NCBI RefSeq assembly: GCF_900112065.1
Contig: NZ_FOKE01000005.1
Span: 372,001-436,000, forward strand
Source of the DNA: Cohnella sp. OV330
GTDB lineage: Bacteria; Bacillota; Bacilli; Paenibacillales; Paenibacillaceae
Length of the DNA stretch: 64,000 nt
Reading direction: 5' to 3'
Shown: positions 45,363 through 54,400 of the stretch, in pieces
Position numbering within the stretch: position 1 is the stretch's first letter
How the letters are laid out: every line of letters begins with the position of its first letter
The notes under the pieces: model-generated
Told to the model about the DNA's origin: nothing
Databases searched by the model: none
Seen by the model: the letters and a program-made list of their open reading frames with translations, nothing else
Program-made: the position numbers and the translations under genes

Positions 45363-45391
45363 ATTATAGTGCGGAGGATGTCTCGGGTCAA
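45363..45391 (-). promoter_or_regulatory. thrS promoter
   Basis: On the minus strand TTGACC, a 17-bp spacer and a perfect TATAAT lie just upstream of the T-box leader. The -35 box overlaps the stop codon of the marR gene. Confidence 0.8.
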
Positions 45392-45867
45392 CCGACGCCG
45401 TCCCGCCCCTCCCCCAGCGCCGCTGCGTGCAGCCCGATCCGCTTGAGCAGCTCGGAGAGCGCGCGTTTCTCTTCCGGCGAGGCGACGGACAAATTGCGCG
45501 AGATCATCGCCGCATGCTTGGGGAAAATATCGTCGAACAAGGCGCGGCCTTCGTCCGTCAGTACGGCGTTGGATGTTCTGCGATCCTCCTGGCTCTGCCT
45601 GCGCTCGACGAAGCCCTTTTTCTCAAGCTTGTCGATGACATACGTGATGCTGCCGCTCGGGATCGACAGCCGTTCGCTGATCTTCTGGATCGGCTGCGGC
45701 CCTTTGTTATACAGCAGCTCCAGAATCATGAAGTTGTCGGGACTGAGCCCATGGCTCTCGATATCCCGTCCGACGTTGCTGAAGATCGCGCGCGAGGCGC
45801 GGGACCATATGCGGAACAACCGAAGATCGTCTGCCGTCCCGTCGTCCATCGGCTCTAATGGTTCCAT
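45388..45867 (-). CDS. MarR family transcriptional regulator
   Basis: This 159-residue protein has the MarR winged helix (ISERLSIPSGSITYVIDKLEKKGFVERRQSQEDRRTSN, with the acidic wing DRR). Dimerisation helices lie at both ends. These regulators respond to phenolic or oxidant signals. No Cys sensor typical of OhrR is seen near the N-terminus. It is upstream of thrS on the same strand, but the T-box promoter starts at its stop codon, so they are separate units. Targets are unknown. Confidence 0.88.
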   Translation of the reverse strand: MEPLEPMDDGTADDLRLFRIWSRASRAIFSNVGRDIESHGLSPDNFMILELLYNKGPQPIQKISERLSIPSGSITYVIDKLEKKGFVERRQSQEDRRTSNAVLTDEGRALFDDIFPKHAAMISRNLSVASPEEKRALSELLKRIGLHAAALGEGRDGVG

Positions 45868-45956
45868 CGTTCGCCCTCCTTCCGTTCGTTGAACGTCATA
45901 GGGAAATCCTATTCTTAGGATAATTGAAAGTCAAGCGGCAGATCGGCAAGCGAACG

Positions 45957-45992
45957 CAAAAAGAGCAGTGACGATAAATCGTCGCTGCTCTT
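45957..45992 (-). terminator. Terminator of the first tRNA-Lys(CTT) gene
   Basis: The minus-strand hairpin AAGAGCAGCGACGAT / ATCGTCACTGCTCTT is followed by TTTG. Confidence 0.85.
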
Positions 45993-46004
45993 GAACTTTA
46001 GAGG

Positions 46005-46080
46005 TGGTAGGCCCTGTGGGGATCGAACCCACGACCCGTTGATTAAGAGTCAACTGCTCTGCCAGCTGAGCTAAGGACCT
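46005..46080 (-). tRNA. tRNA-Lys (CTT), copy 1
   Basis: This 76-nt gene includes CCA. The acceptor stem is AGGTCCT/AGGGCCT and the anticodon loop CTCTTAA gives CTT. It is identical to the copy at 47343-47418. It has its own promoter (TTGGCA, 18-bp spacer, TATATT) and terminator. Confidence 0.96.
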
Positions 46081-46198
46081 GTAAAGAACTCTTATAATAT
46101 AACACAGCCCGGACAAGGATGCCAAGCTTTTTTTAAATTACTTTTTTGCGCCCGCTCCACTTGCTTAGTCCTTTGCCTAACGTGCGGGCGACCTTCCG

Positions 46199-47254
46199 CT
46201 AGCTGCTTTGTATAATCGCTTCTTTTTCTAATACGGTTAATAAACTGTGAAGAACTAGCTTATCCGGTCGAAGGAAGTTTTTATAATAGTAATAGTTATT
46301 CTCTTTCATGGCATACATTAAATCTTTATCGCTTGCTAATTTCACCGTTTGTTCCACGCATTCATCGGCATTAGCGAACGCCAAATAATTTTGTTGAGGT
46401 TTAAAATCTCCCGGAACCGCGTATCTCAACCGTTCGGAAACAATGGCCTTGCTCGCCGCAACATACTCGCCTAATTTCCAGCCGTTCGATTCCCACAAGC
46501 CCATCGTAGAAATGCAAATATCCGAACTTTTAACCAAACTCATAAAGTTAATCCGGCTTGTTACAGACGCGTCTAAGAGACAGTCGGCATAATTCCTCTT
46601 CGCATATTCCCGAGTGGAAAATCCGCCGACAAAGCGGTCGCCAAACTCCCTCCGTAATTTTCGTATGCATTCCGCTCGCATGTCATCCATATCCTTCGTT
46701 TCTTCGGGGTTAAGCCGTTCGCCTTCGCCGCTCCAGGTGCGAGTGGTAAACAAGATTTTAGGGGAAGAGCTGCCGGGTTTAGGAGTGTCTTCGAATTTAT
46801 CAACATAAAAATGTCGAGAATCATTAATGCCCAGCAATTCCTTTATGTACCACTTTAAGCGATGGGCTATATTAGCCTCAACAGGCTTATCAAGAATATT
46901 ATTTTTCATCGTTACATGATAATTTAATCCTAACGGATAAATGCGCGAACCGAAATCATATCGATTATTATATTCTTTATTGTAACTTCTTTTGAAATAG
47001 AAGGCTGTTCTCCTCGCAAACGCCTGAACTTCGCCCACGTCAAAAATATATCCATCCGCCATATCGTACAACACGTTGATTTTATCATTAACAACGACTT
47101 CAACGATTCCGGTGAAGGGATGATTATGGGAACGATTTATCTCCAGGTCAATAATTTCCTGTTCTTTTAGCATTAAAAACCCTGTTATAATTTGGCTTAT
47201 GTGGCCTTCGCCTTTGATTGTAGATATGTTTATCCTGCACTTCAGTTTGTCCAC
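46199..47254 (-). CDS. Probable glycosyltransferase (GT4-like fold)
   Basis: This 351-residue protein is clearly more AT-rich than its neighbours. The C-terminal half has the pattern of CgeB/GT4-type transferases (SDICISTMGLWESNGWKLGEYVAASKAIVSERL, then a hydrophobic strand and C-terminal helices). The N-terminal half, with FARRTAFYFKRSY, would be the acceptor domain. It probably adds a sugar to a polysaccharide or spore glycoprotein. The start is GTG, with GGGGAG 11 bases away. It is flanked by two identical tRNA-Lys genes, which suggests acquisition by transfer into the tRNA locus. Confidence 0.72.
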   Translation of the reverse strand: MDKLKCRINISTIKGEGHISQIITGFLMLKEQEIIDLEINRSHNHPFTGIVEVVVNDKINVLYDMADGYIFDVGEVQAFARRTAFYFKRSYNKEYNNRYDFGSRIYPLGLNYHVTMKNNILDKPVEANIAHRLKWYIKELLGINDSRHFYVDKFEDTPKPGSSSPKILFTTRTWSGEGERLNPEETKDMDDMRAECIRKLRREFGDRFVGGFSTREYAKRNYADCLLDASVTSRINFMSLVKSSDICISTMGLWESNGWKLGEYVAASKAIVSERLRYAVPGDFKPQQNYLAFANADECVEQTVKLASDKDLMYAMKENNYYYYKNFLRPDKLVLHSLLTVLEKEAIIQSS

Positions 47255-47288
47255 AACATTCTCAACTCCCCGAGAATCCCGGCCCTGA

Positions 47289-47330
47289 CAAAAAAAAAGA
47301 GAACGGTGCGAAAAATCGCCGCCGTTCTCG
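47289..47330 (-). terminator. Terminator of the second tRNA-Lys(CTT) gene
   Basis: The minus-strand hairpin GAGAACGG-CGGCGA... / CGCACCGTTCTC ends in TTTTTTTTT. Confidence 0.88.
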
Positions 47331-47342
47331 TCGTTTACGGGA

Positions 47343-47418
47343 TGGTAGGCCCTGTGGGGATCGAACCCACGACCCGTTGATTAAGAGTCAACTGCTCTGC
47401 CAGCTGAGCTAAGGACCT
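47343..47418 (-). tRNA. tRNA-Lys (CTT), copy 2
   Basis: It is identical in its 76 nt to the copy at 46005-46080. The promoter is TTGCCT, an 18-bp spacer, then TATATT. The bases just 5' of the mature tRNA also match copy 1 (GTTCTTTAC), so the duplication includes the promoter. Confidence 0.96.
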
Positions 47419-47603
47419 GTAAAGAACTTTTATAATATAGCACGTTCCCCGCACCCAAGGCAAGTCCAAAATCAAAAAAATTTCGGAGCCGAACGGATCA
47501 CGATTCAACCCGACACGGACGGCCGGAAAGCGGCCGTCGCCGGTAATATGTTATGATACGTTTAATTCCTGTCATCTCCTATATAAAGCGAGTGGTAACG
47601 TTC

Positions 47604-49559
47604 ATGGCGACGATCCTTACGGTCGAACATTTGACGAAAAGCTACGGGGACAAAGTCCTCTTTGAAGACATCTCCTTCGGCATCGAGGAAGGCGACAAAG
47701 TCGGCATCATCGGCGTAAACGGAACCGGCAAATCCAGCCTGCTGAAGGCGGTCGCGGGCATCGAGCCTGCGGACGCCGGTCGAATCAGCGCGGCCGGACG
47801 CACGCGCATCCGCATGCTCGCGCAGGATCCGGCCTTCGCGCCCGGCGAGACCGCGCTCTCGCACGTGCTGGGCGGCGATTCGCCGCAGCTCGCCGCGCTG
47901 CGCGCATACGGCGCTGCGCTCGAAGCGCTGGAACGCGAGCCCGAGCGGGCCGGATTGCAAGAGAAGCTGATCGCGGCCAGCCAGAAGATGGACGAGCTGG
48001 ACGCCTGGACGATGGAGACCGACGCCAAGACCGCGCTGGCGCGCCTCGGCATTACCAGCTTCGAGATGCCCGTCGACGCGATGTCCGGCGGTCAACGCAA
48101 GCGCGTCGCGATGGCGGCGGCGCTCCTTCAACCTTCCGACCTGCTCATCCTGGACGAGCCGACCAACCATATCGACAACGAGTCGGTCGCCTGGCTGGAG
48201 AGCATGCTGCAGAAGCGCCGCGGCGCCCTGCTCATGGTCACGCACGACCGCTACTTCCTGGATCGGGTGAGCAATCGCATCCTGGAGCTCGACCGCGGGC
48301 GCGCCTTCTTCTATGAAGCGAACTACAGTCGCTTCCTGGAGCTGAAGCTCGAGCGCGAAGAACGCGAGGCCGCTTCCGAAGCGAAGCGCAAAAACCTGCT
48401 GCGCAACGAGCTGGCCTGGATCCGCCGCGGCGCCCAAGCCCGCTCCACGAAGCAGAAGGCGCGCATCGACCGGTTCGAGGCGCTGAAGGCCAGCGCGCCT
48501 AAAGCGGCGGGCGGCAAGCTCGACATCTCCGTCGCCTCCTCCCGGCTCGGCCGCAAGATCGTGGAGCTTGAGGAAGTAACCAAGCGCTACGGCGACAGCA
48601 CGCTGATCGACGGCTTCAGCTATACGGCCGTGCCGGAGGACCGGGTCGGCATCGTCGGCCGCAACGGCAGCGGCAAATCGACGCTGCTCAAGCTGATCGC
48701 AGGCCGGCTGCAGCCCGATCGCGGCGCGGTGGAGCTCGGCGACACCGTACGGATCGGCTGGTTTTCCCAGGAGCACGAGGAAATGGACGAAAACCTGCGG
48801 GTGATCGAATATATCCGCGAAGGCGCGGAGCAGATCACGACGGCGGAGGGCGAGCAAATCTCGGCCGCGCAGATGCTGGAACGGTTCCTGTTCCCGCCCT
48901 CTGCCCAGTGGACGCAAATCTCCAGGCTGTCCGGCGGGGAAAAGCGGCGGCTTCAACTGCTGCGCGTGCTGACCGAGGCGCCGAACGTGCTGCTGCTCGA
49001 CGAGCCGACCAACGACCTGGATATCGCGACGCTGTCGGTGCTGGAGGACTATCTGGACGACTTCCCCGGCGTCGTGTTCGTCGTCTCGCACGATCGCTAC
49101 TTCCTCGACCGGACGGTCGACCGGATATTCGGATTCGAGGGCGGCGGCGTCATCCGGCAGCATACCGGCAACTATTCGGATTATCAAGCTTATGCGGAAA
49201 AGCAGCAGGCGCTCGAAGCCGCGGCGCAGTCTCCCTCGGCGACGAAGAAGCCGGCGGCGCCCGATTCGGCGGCTTCGGCTTCAGGCGGCGCTGCCGACGC
49301 GCGCGCGAGCGGCAAGGCGCTGAAAATGTCGTACAAGGACCAAAAGGACTACGAGCAAATCGACGGCTGGATCGCCGAGGCCGAGGCGCGCATGGCTGAT
49401 CTGGGCAATCAAATGGAGGCCGCTGCGAGCGACTCTTACCGGCTGCAGCAGCTCACGACGGAACTGGCCGAGCAAGAGGCGAAGCTGGACGGCCTGCTCG
49501 AGCGCTGGACGGAGCTGAACGAGCTCGCCGAGGCGATCGCCGCGCAGAAGAAAAACTGA
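47604..49559 (+). CDS. ABC-F family ATPase (Uup-like)
   Basis: This 651-residue protein has two ATP-binding cassettes without membrane segments. Walker A is GVNGTGKSS (38-46) in the first and GRNGSGKST in the second; signature motifs are MSGGQRKR and LSGGEKRR. A C-terminal coiled-coil tail (about 575-650) is typical of Uup. ABC-F proteins act on ribosomes or, for Uup, on ribosome and DNA-related processes. The ATG at 47604 has only a weak ribosome site. No antibiotic-resistance features, such as a long interdomain arm, are obvious. Confidence 0.92.
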   Translation: MATILTVEHLTKSYGDKVLFEDISFGIEEGDKVGIIGVNGTGKSSLLKAVAGIEPADAGRISAAGRTRIRMLAQDPAFAPGETALSHVLGGDSPQLAALRAYGAALEALEREPERAGLQEKLIAASQKMDELDAWTMETDAKTALARLGITSFEMPVDAMSGGQRKRVAMAAALLQPSDLLILDEPTNHIDNESVAWLESMLQKRRGALLMVTHDRYFLDRVSNRILELDRGRAFFYEANYSRFLELKLEREEREAASEAKRKNLLRNELAWIRRGAQARSTKQKARIDRFEALKASAPKAAGGKLDISVASSRLGRKIVELEEVTKRYGDSTLIDGFSYTAVPEDRVGIVGRNGSGKSTLLKLIAGRLQPDRGAVELGDTVRIGWFSQEHEEMDENLRVIEYIREGAEQITTAEGEQISAAQMLERFLFPPSAQWTQISRLSGGEKRRLQLLRVLTEAPNVLLLDEPTNDLDIATLSVLEDYLDDFPGVVFVVSHDRYFLDRTVDRIFGFEGGGVIRQHTGNYSDYQAYAEKQQALEAAAQSPSATKKPAAPDSAASASGGAADARASGKALKMSYKDQKDYEQIDGWIAEAEARMADLGNQMEAAASDSYRLQQLTTELAEQEAKLDGLLERWTELNELAEAIAAQKKN

Positions 49560-49572
49560 GGGGGTCCAATAC

Positions 49573-49609
49573 GAAGGACCGGATCGATCGGAAGATCGCC
49601 GGTCCTTTT
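49573..49609 (+). terminator. Terminator after the ABC-F gene
   Basis: The hairpin AAGGACCGG...CCGGTCCTT is followed by TTATA, 14 bases after the stop codon. Confidence 0.85.
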
Positions 49610-49636
49610 ATATGGAACGAGCACTATTCGGCAATG

Positions 49637-50638
49637 TTAGTCCAACTCGACTTTAACTGCCGTTTCGGACAGTAACCTTATGCCCGCCACCCATGCTTTA
49701 ACGCTTTTCCCGACCATCTCTTCGGTGAACACGGCCTCTGCCGCCGCGCCGTCCACGAGCAGCTTCGCGTCCTTCAAAAGGGAGACGAAAATCGGATTCT
49801 CCATCTCTCTGCCGCGCAACTCCCCCGACACCTGGATCACCTTGCGGACCGTATCGACTTTTTCGACGACGCCTTGAATGTCCGGGTCGCGCGTGCAGCA
49901 CTCTACGACTTCTAATTCCAATGGAAATTCCTCGCCCGCGATCCGGTACATCGCAGCCCTGACGGCGGCGAGCTCCGCATCGCCAAGCTTCTTTTCCACG
50001 TCCCGATAGCTCCGGATTTGTATCGCCACTCGCCCGTTGACCATGTCTCCGCTCATCGGCATCACGCCAAGACCATCCATAAGTTCGTCATGGCGCTCGA
50101 AGACAGCCGCCATTAATCGCGCCAGACGCTCGTCGGGCGATTCCTCCTTCTCTTCTGCTCTTTCGTAATGCACGCGTACGGTTAGCGGGGAGCCGCTTAC
50201 CGTAATGCTGACGCCGAGCGGCAGACTCACCGACCTGAGCGGGACATATAGCGTGCCCGCGCTCATCGAAGAGGGCTGGCTTAATAAATATTCCTCTCCG
50301 TTAAAAACAAATTTGGAGGCGCCCGCCGTGATGGCAGCGGTAGAGCCGTCTATCGTCGCGGTCGCGATGCTCGTACCGTCCTCCCACTTCACTTGCCCGC
50401 CAAGCGCGGCGAAAAAAGCGCGGAAGGCCACGACGGTCTGCCCTTGCCGGATCTTCGCGGGGATCTCGGCGTTTGCCTCTTCGCCTACGTTTACGATCAG
50501 TTTGACCGGCGTCTGGGCTTTTGCCCCGGCGGTTGCGAAGCCTGCGGCATGCGCGGGAACGACCGCTGCCCAAGCGAATCCGGGCAACGACAATAGCAGC
50601 GCCGCCAGGATCACTAAATGCGCCCTTTTTCTTGTCAT
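49637..50638 (-). CDS. Secreted stalk-domain (copper amine oxidase N-terminal-like) protein
   Basis: This 333-residue protein has a signal peptide (TRKRAH, hydrophobic run, AWA cleavage region). A stalk domain of the copper-amine-oxidase-N type (FRAFFAALGGQVKWEDGTSIATATIDGS ... LYVPLRSVSLPLG, about 60-160) follows. The C-terminal part is charged and unassigned. Such domains are common on exported Paenibacillus proteins and probably mediate surface or wall attachment. I prefer the second ATG (50638), six bases after GGAGG, over the ATG at 50644 that overlaps it. Confidence 0.85.
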   Translation of the reverse strand: MTRKRAHLVILAALLLSLPGFAWAAVVPAHAAGFATAGAKAQTPVKLIVNVGEEANAEIPAKIRQGQTVVAFRAFFAALGGQVKWEDGTSIATATIDGSTAAITAGASKFVFNGEEYLLSQPSSMSAGTLYVPLRSVSLPLGVSITVSGSPLTVRVHYERAEEKEESPDERLARLMAAVFERHDELMDGLGVMPMSGDMVNGRVAIQIRSYRDVEKKLGDAELAAVRAAMYRIAGEEFPLELEVVECCTRDPDIQGVVEKVDTVRKVIQVSGELRGREMENPIFVSLLKDAKLLVDGAAAEAVFTEEMVGKSVKAWVAGIRLLSETAVKVELD

Positions 50639-50670
50639 CTTCATCCTCCAGCCGTCTGGTTTATAAGATT

Positions 50671-50699
50671 AGCATAAATGGAATTTTTAAGTAAAACAA
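50671..50699 (-). promoter_or_regulatory. Promoter of the stalk-domain gene
   Basis: On the minus strand TTGTTT, a 17-bp spacer and TATGCT precede the gene by about 30 bases. Confidence 0.5.
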
Positions 50700-50777
50700 C
50701 CTTTCGTTCATTCGATAAAAATCATCATTAACTAGATAAATCGACTCAGCTTTGCGTGCTCCTCATGCGCCCCACGG

Positions 50778-50806
50778 TTCACAAAACCGCGCGCAGACGG
50801 TAAAAT
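50778..50806 (+). promoter_or_regulatory. Promoter of def
   Basis: TTCACA (50778-50783), a 17-bp spacer and TAAAAT (50801-50806) lie 33 bases before the def start codon. Confidence 0.6.
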
Positions 50807-50839
50807 AAAAGCGATATTTGGAAGGAGCGGAGAACTCGG

Positions 50840-51367
50840 ATGACGATTCGAACGATACTGCCGTTCGGCGAAGAGCTGCTGCGGAAAAAAGCGAAGCCTG
50901 CCGAAGGCATCACGCCGCGCATCGAAAAGCTGTTGGAAGACATGGCAGAGACGCTATACGCGACGGACGGACGGGCGGGACTCGCCGCGCCGCAGATCGG
51001 CATTTTGCGACGGGTGATCGTCATGGACTGCGGCGACGGGCTGATCGAGCTGGTGAACCCGGAGATCTTGGAAATGAAAGGCGAACAAGTAGGGGCCGAA
51101 GCGTGCCTGTCCTTTCCGGGCTACGCAGGCATCGTGAAGCGGGCGAACGAGATCACGATCACGACGCTGAACCGGCAGGGAGAGACCGAGACGATTCATG
51201 CCGAGGGCTTTCTGGCCCGCTGCATCCAGCATGAGATCGACCACCTCGACGGCATTCTCTTCATTGACCACGTCCACGGCGCCACCTTGTATCACGAGGA
51301 AAACGGGGACAAAATCTCGATTCATCAAGTGAGGAAGATCGCCGGTCCGGCGCCCGTGAATCGCTAG
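50840..51367 (+). CDS. def: Peptide deformylase
   Basis: This 175-residue metalloenzyme removes the formyl group from nascent proteins. The three motifs are G-x-G-L-A-A-P-Q-I-G (GRAGLAAPQIG, 44-54), E-x-C-L-S (EACLS, 87-91, with Ala in place of the usual Gly) and HEIDH (131-135). The metal ligands are C89, H131 and H135, and the catalytic residue is E132. The ATG follows GGAAGGAG. It is upstream of the 1209-residue gene with a 70-base gap. The Gly-to-Ala change in motif two is a minor oddity. Confidence 0.95.
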   Translation: MTIRTILPFGEELLRKKAKPAEGITPRIEKLLEDMAETLYATDGRAGLAAPQIGILRRVIVMDCGDGLIELVNPEILEMKGEQVGAEACLSFPGYAGIVKRANEITITTLNRQGETETIHAEGFLARCIQHEIDHLDGILFIDHVHGATLYHEENGDKISIHQVRKIAGPAPVNR

Positions 51368-51437
51368 TCGTTTTAACGCATTCCATTCCAAGCCTTCAAA
51401 GGGGAATACCCGTCTGATTGCCAACAAGTTCGGAAAT

Positions 51438-54400
51438 ATGCTCGGCCGGTTCGCCGGCCATGGAGCGGGGAACGGCGGCGAATACGCGAAGGTCGCGCTG
51501 CTGTTCCTCTATTTTTTCTGCACGGTAGCCGCGGCCATCCTGGGCAGGACGGCCGCCGACGCGCTGTTCTTAAGCCGTTTCGACAATGCCGCGTTGTCGG
51601 GCATGTATTTGCCGCAGGCGGCGACCATGATCCTGACCAGCCTCGTCTTTCAACGATACGCCCACCGCGTCCGGATCGAGCGCCTGCTCTTCGGCCTGCT
51701 CCCGACCGTCGCCGCCCTCATCCTCGTCTCCCGCATCGGCGTCGGCCTCGAGCTGGACTGGGTTTTTCGAACGATTTACGTGGGATACGACGTGTTTAAC
51801 TTTCTGATGATCGTCTGCTTCTGGCAGTTCGCCACCTCGGTGCTCGACCAGCGCAAGGCCAAGAAAATGATCGGTCTCGTCGCCAGCGGCGGCACGCTCG
51901 GCACGGTGGCGAGCGGCTTCGGCATCCGGGGCATCGTCCCGGTCATCGGAACCTCCAACCTGCTGTACGTTTTCGCCGCCCTCGTCGCGGCCGGCCTGGC
52001 GTTCGCGATCGCGATCAACGCGCTTTGCACCCGCGGCGTCGACAAGTCGGTCAAAGCGCCAGCCTCTTCTCCCGCTCCTTCCAAGCCCTCCGGGGCTGCC
52101 GCGGGGAAGGCCGACGGTCTTTTCAAAAACGTTCCCCATTTGAAATACATGGTCCTGCTGGCGGCATCGGTCACGCTGTCGCTGACGCTGATCGACTATC
52201 AATTCAAGGTTTTGCTTAGAGAGTCGCTGCAAAACGAAGCGTTGGCCGGATTCATGGGCAGCTTCCAAGGGATATCAGGCATCGTCGGCTTGCTCGTTCA
52301 GGTCACCTTGTCCGGCTGGGTGCTCACGCGCTTCGGCGTCACGACGGCGCTGCTCGTATTCCCCGTCACGCTCGCTGTCGCCAGCCTCGGCCTCATTTTC
52401 TTGCCGGTGCTCGCGATGTCGGTCGTCGCCAAAGGCAGCGACAAGGTGCTCGGCGATACGCTTAACGCTTCCGCCAACCAGCTCATCATGTTCCCGGTGC
52501 CTCCCGCTTGGCGCTCCAAGGCCAAAAACTTCATGGACGGCATCGTTCGCAACGGCTCCAAGGGCCTCGCCGCGCTGCTGCTGCTCGTGCTCAGCCATTG
52601 GCTGGCGCCGTCGCAGTTCAGCTACATCGTCGCGATTCTGCTCGGGATCGGGATCGTCTCCGGGCTCAAGATCAAGAAGGCTTACCTGCAGACGCTGATG
52701 TCGACCTTGAAGACCGGTCAAGACGATCCGCAGCGGACCGAGCTGGACTTCATGGATCCCGCGAGCCGCGCGCTGCTCGCCGAAGCGCTCCGTCAGCCGG
52801 ACAAGCAGCAGGCGCTGTACGCGCTCCGTCTCCTGAAGGACATCGATGCGTTCGATCTGAAGCCTTATCTCTCGGGGCTGCTGGCCCATCCCCATCCGCA
52901 GGTCATCGTGGAGACGCTGGAATACGTCGAACAGTTCAAGCCCGCCGGCCTGGAACCGCGGCTCCTCGAGCTGCTCGGCGCTGACAGCGAGCCCGTCCGG
53001 GCCAAGGCGATTCTGGCGCTGGCGTCCTATATGGACGAAGCGCATTTGGATGAGATCTCCCGTCAGCTCGAAGACGACTCAGCCGACGTACAGGCGGCCG
53101 CGATCGCCGCGCTTGTGAAGTACTTCGGCATCGAGGGCATGTATCGTTCGGTCGGCGTGCTCAAGCGGCTGACCGAGAGCGAAGTCGAGGCCGAACGGAT
53201 GGCCGTCGCGTCCTTGTTCGGACAGATCGGCGTGCCCAGCTTCTACAAGCCGCTGCTCGGCCTGCTGCGGGATCCGTCGAGCCAGGTCGCCGTTCGCGCG
53301 CTCGATTCCGCGGCGAAGCTGCGCGTGCCCGCCTGCATCCCGCCGATCGCGGACCGCTTGGCGGACGGCGGTGCGAGGCGGCATGCCATTCAGGCGCTCG
53401 CCGCCTACGACGAGCCGATCATCGTCCCCGCGCTGCGAGCTTATCTGGAACGAGAGGATATCGCCGTCCATCTGCCGGCCGTTTTCGAGCGCATCGGCTC
53501 TCGGTTAGCAAGGGATACGCTGCTCGAAGCCTACGAATCGTCAGGCTACGCCCTACGCGACCGTATACTCGAATCGCTGCTGCGCATGCAAAAGAACCTG
53601 CCCGCCGTGCCCGTCGCGCAAGCCGAGCGGTACGCGCGGCTCGAGCTCGCGCTCGACGAGCAGTACGGCGAGCATGGCGACGCCGTCGCCGGCAACGTCG
53701 CCGGCAACGCTGCCGGCTCCGAGCTGTCGGGCAGTATCGCCGAGATTCGCGCGGGCATCGTCCGCCGGATCTTCCAACTGCTCTCTCTTCTCTACGACGA
53801 GCGCGCGATGCAGGCCGTCTACGCCAATTGGACCGAGGGCGATGGCCAACGGCAGGCCAATGCCATCGAGGTCGTCGACCAGACGGTTCACGGCGCGCTG
53901 CGCGGGCCATTGATCAAGCTTATGTCGTCGTCTCGTGAATTGACCGCCTCGAGGGCGTCGAATGCGGCGCCGCATTGGGCGTGGCTCTCCGCGCAAGGCG
54001 ACGCCTGGCTCTCTCGGTTGGCGGCGTACGCGCGCGCCAAGCAAGAAGGCGTCCCCTCAGATCCCGACGCGGCGCTTCAGGTCGAGCAGGTTCGGCTGCT
54101 CAAGAAAATCAGCCTGTTCCAAGGCGTGCCGCGCGCCGAACTGGCGGTGCTGGCGGATACGCTAAAGCCGGTGACGGCGGCCGCAGGCGACGTCATTATC
54201 CGGGAGGGCGAACCGGGCGACTGCCTGTACATGATCGAGAGCGGCAAGGTCGGCGTCTTCAAAGGCGATGCGCGCGTGCACGAGCTTCGGGGCGAGGAAT
54301 ACTTCGGCGAGATGGCCGTACTGACCCAAGGCGCGAGAACCGCCACGATCGCGGCCGAGGAGGACGTCCGGCTGTGGAAGCTCGACTCCGACGTCTTCTA

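Noticed and set aside
46140..46195. Terminator after the glycosyltransferase gene
   Set aside because: GC-rich arms can pair, but on the transcribed strand they are followed by A rather than T residues.
46005..47418. Integrative element with att sites
   Set aside because: Two identical tRNA genes flank the glycosyltransferase, but no integrase, recombinase or mobility gene is present. The duplication is reported without calling an element.
47562..49187. 541-codon minus-strand frame opposite the ABC-F gene
   Set aside because: The plus strand encodes two complete ATP-binding cassettes; the minus frame has shadow composition only.
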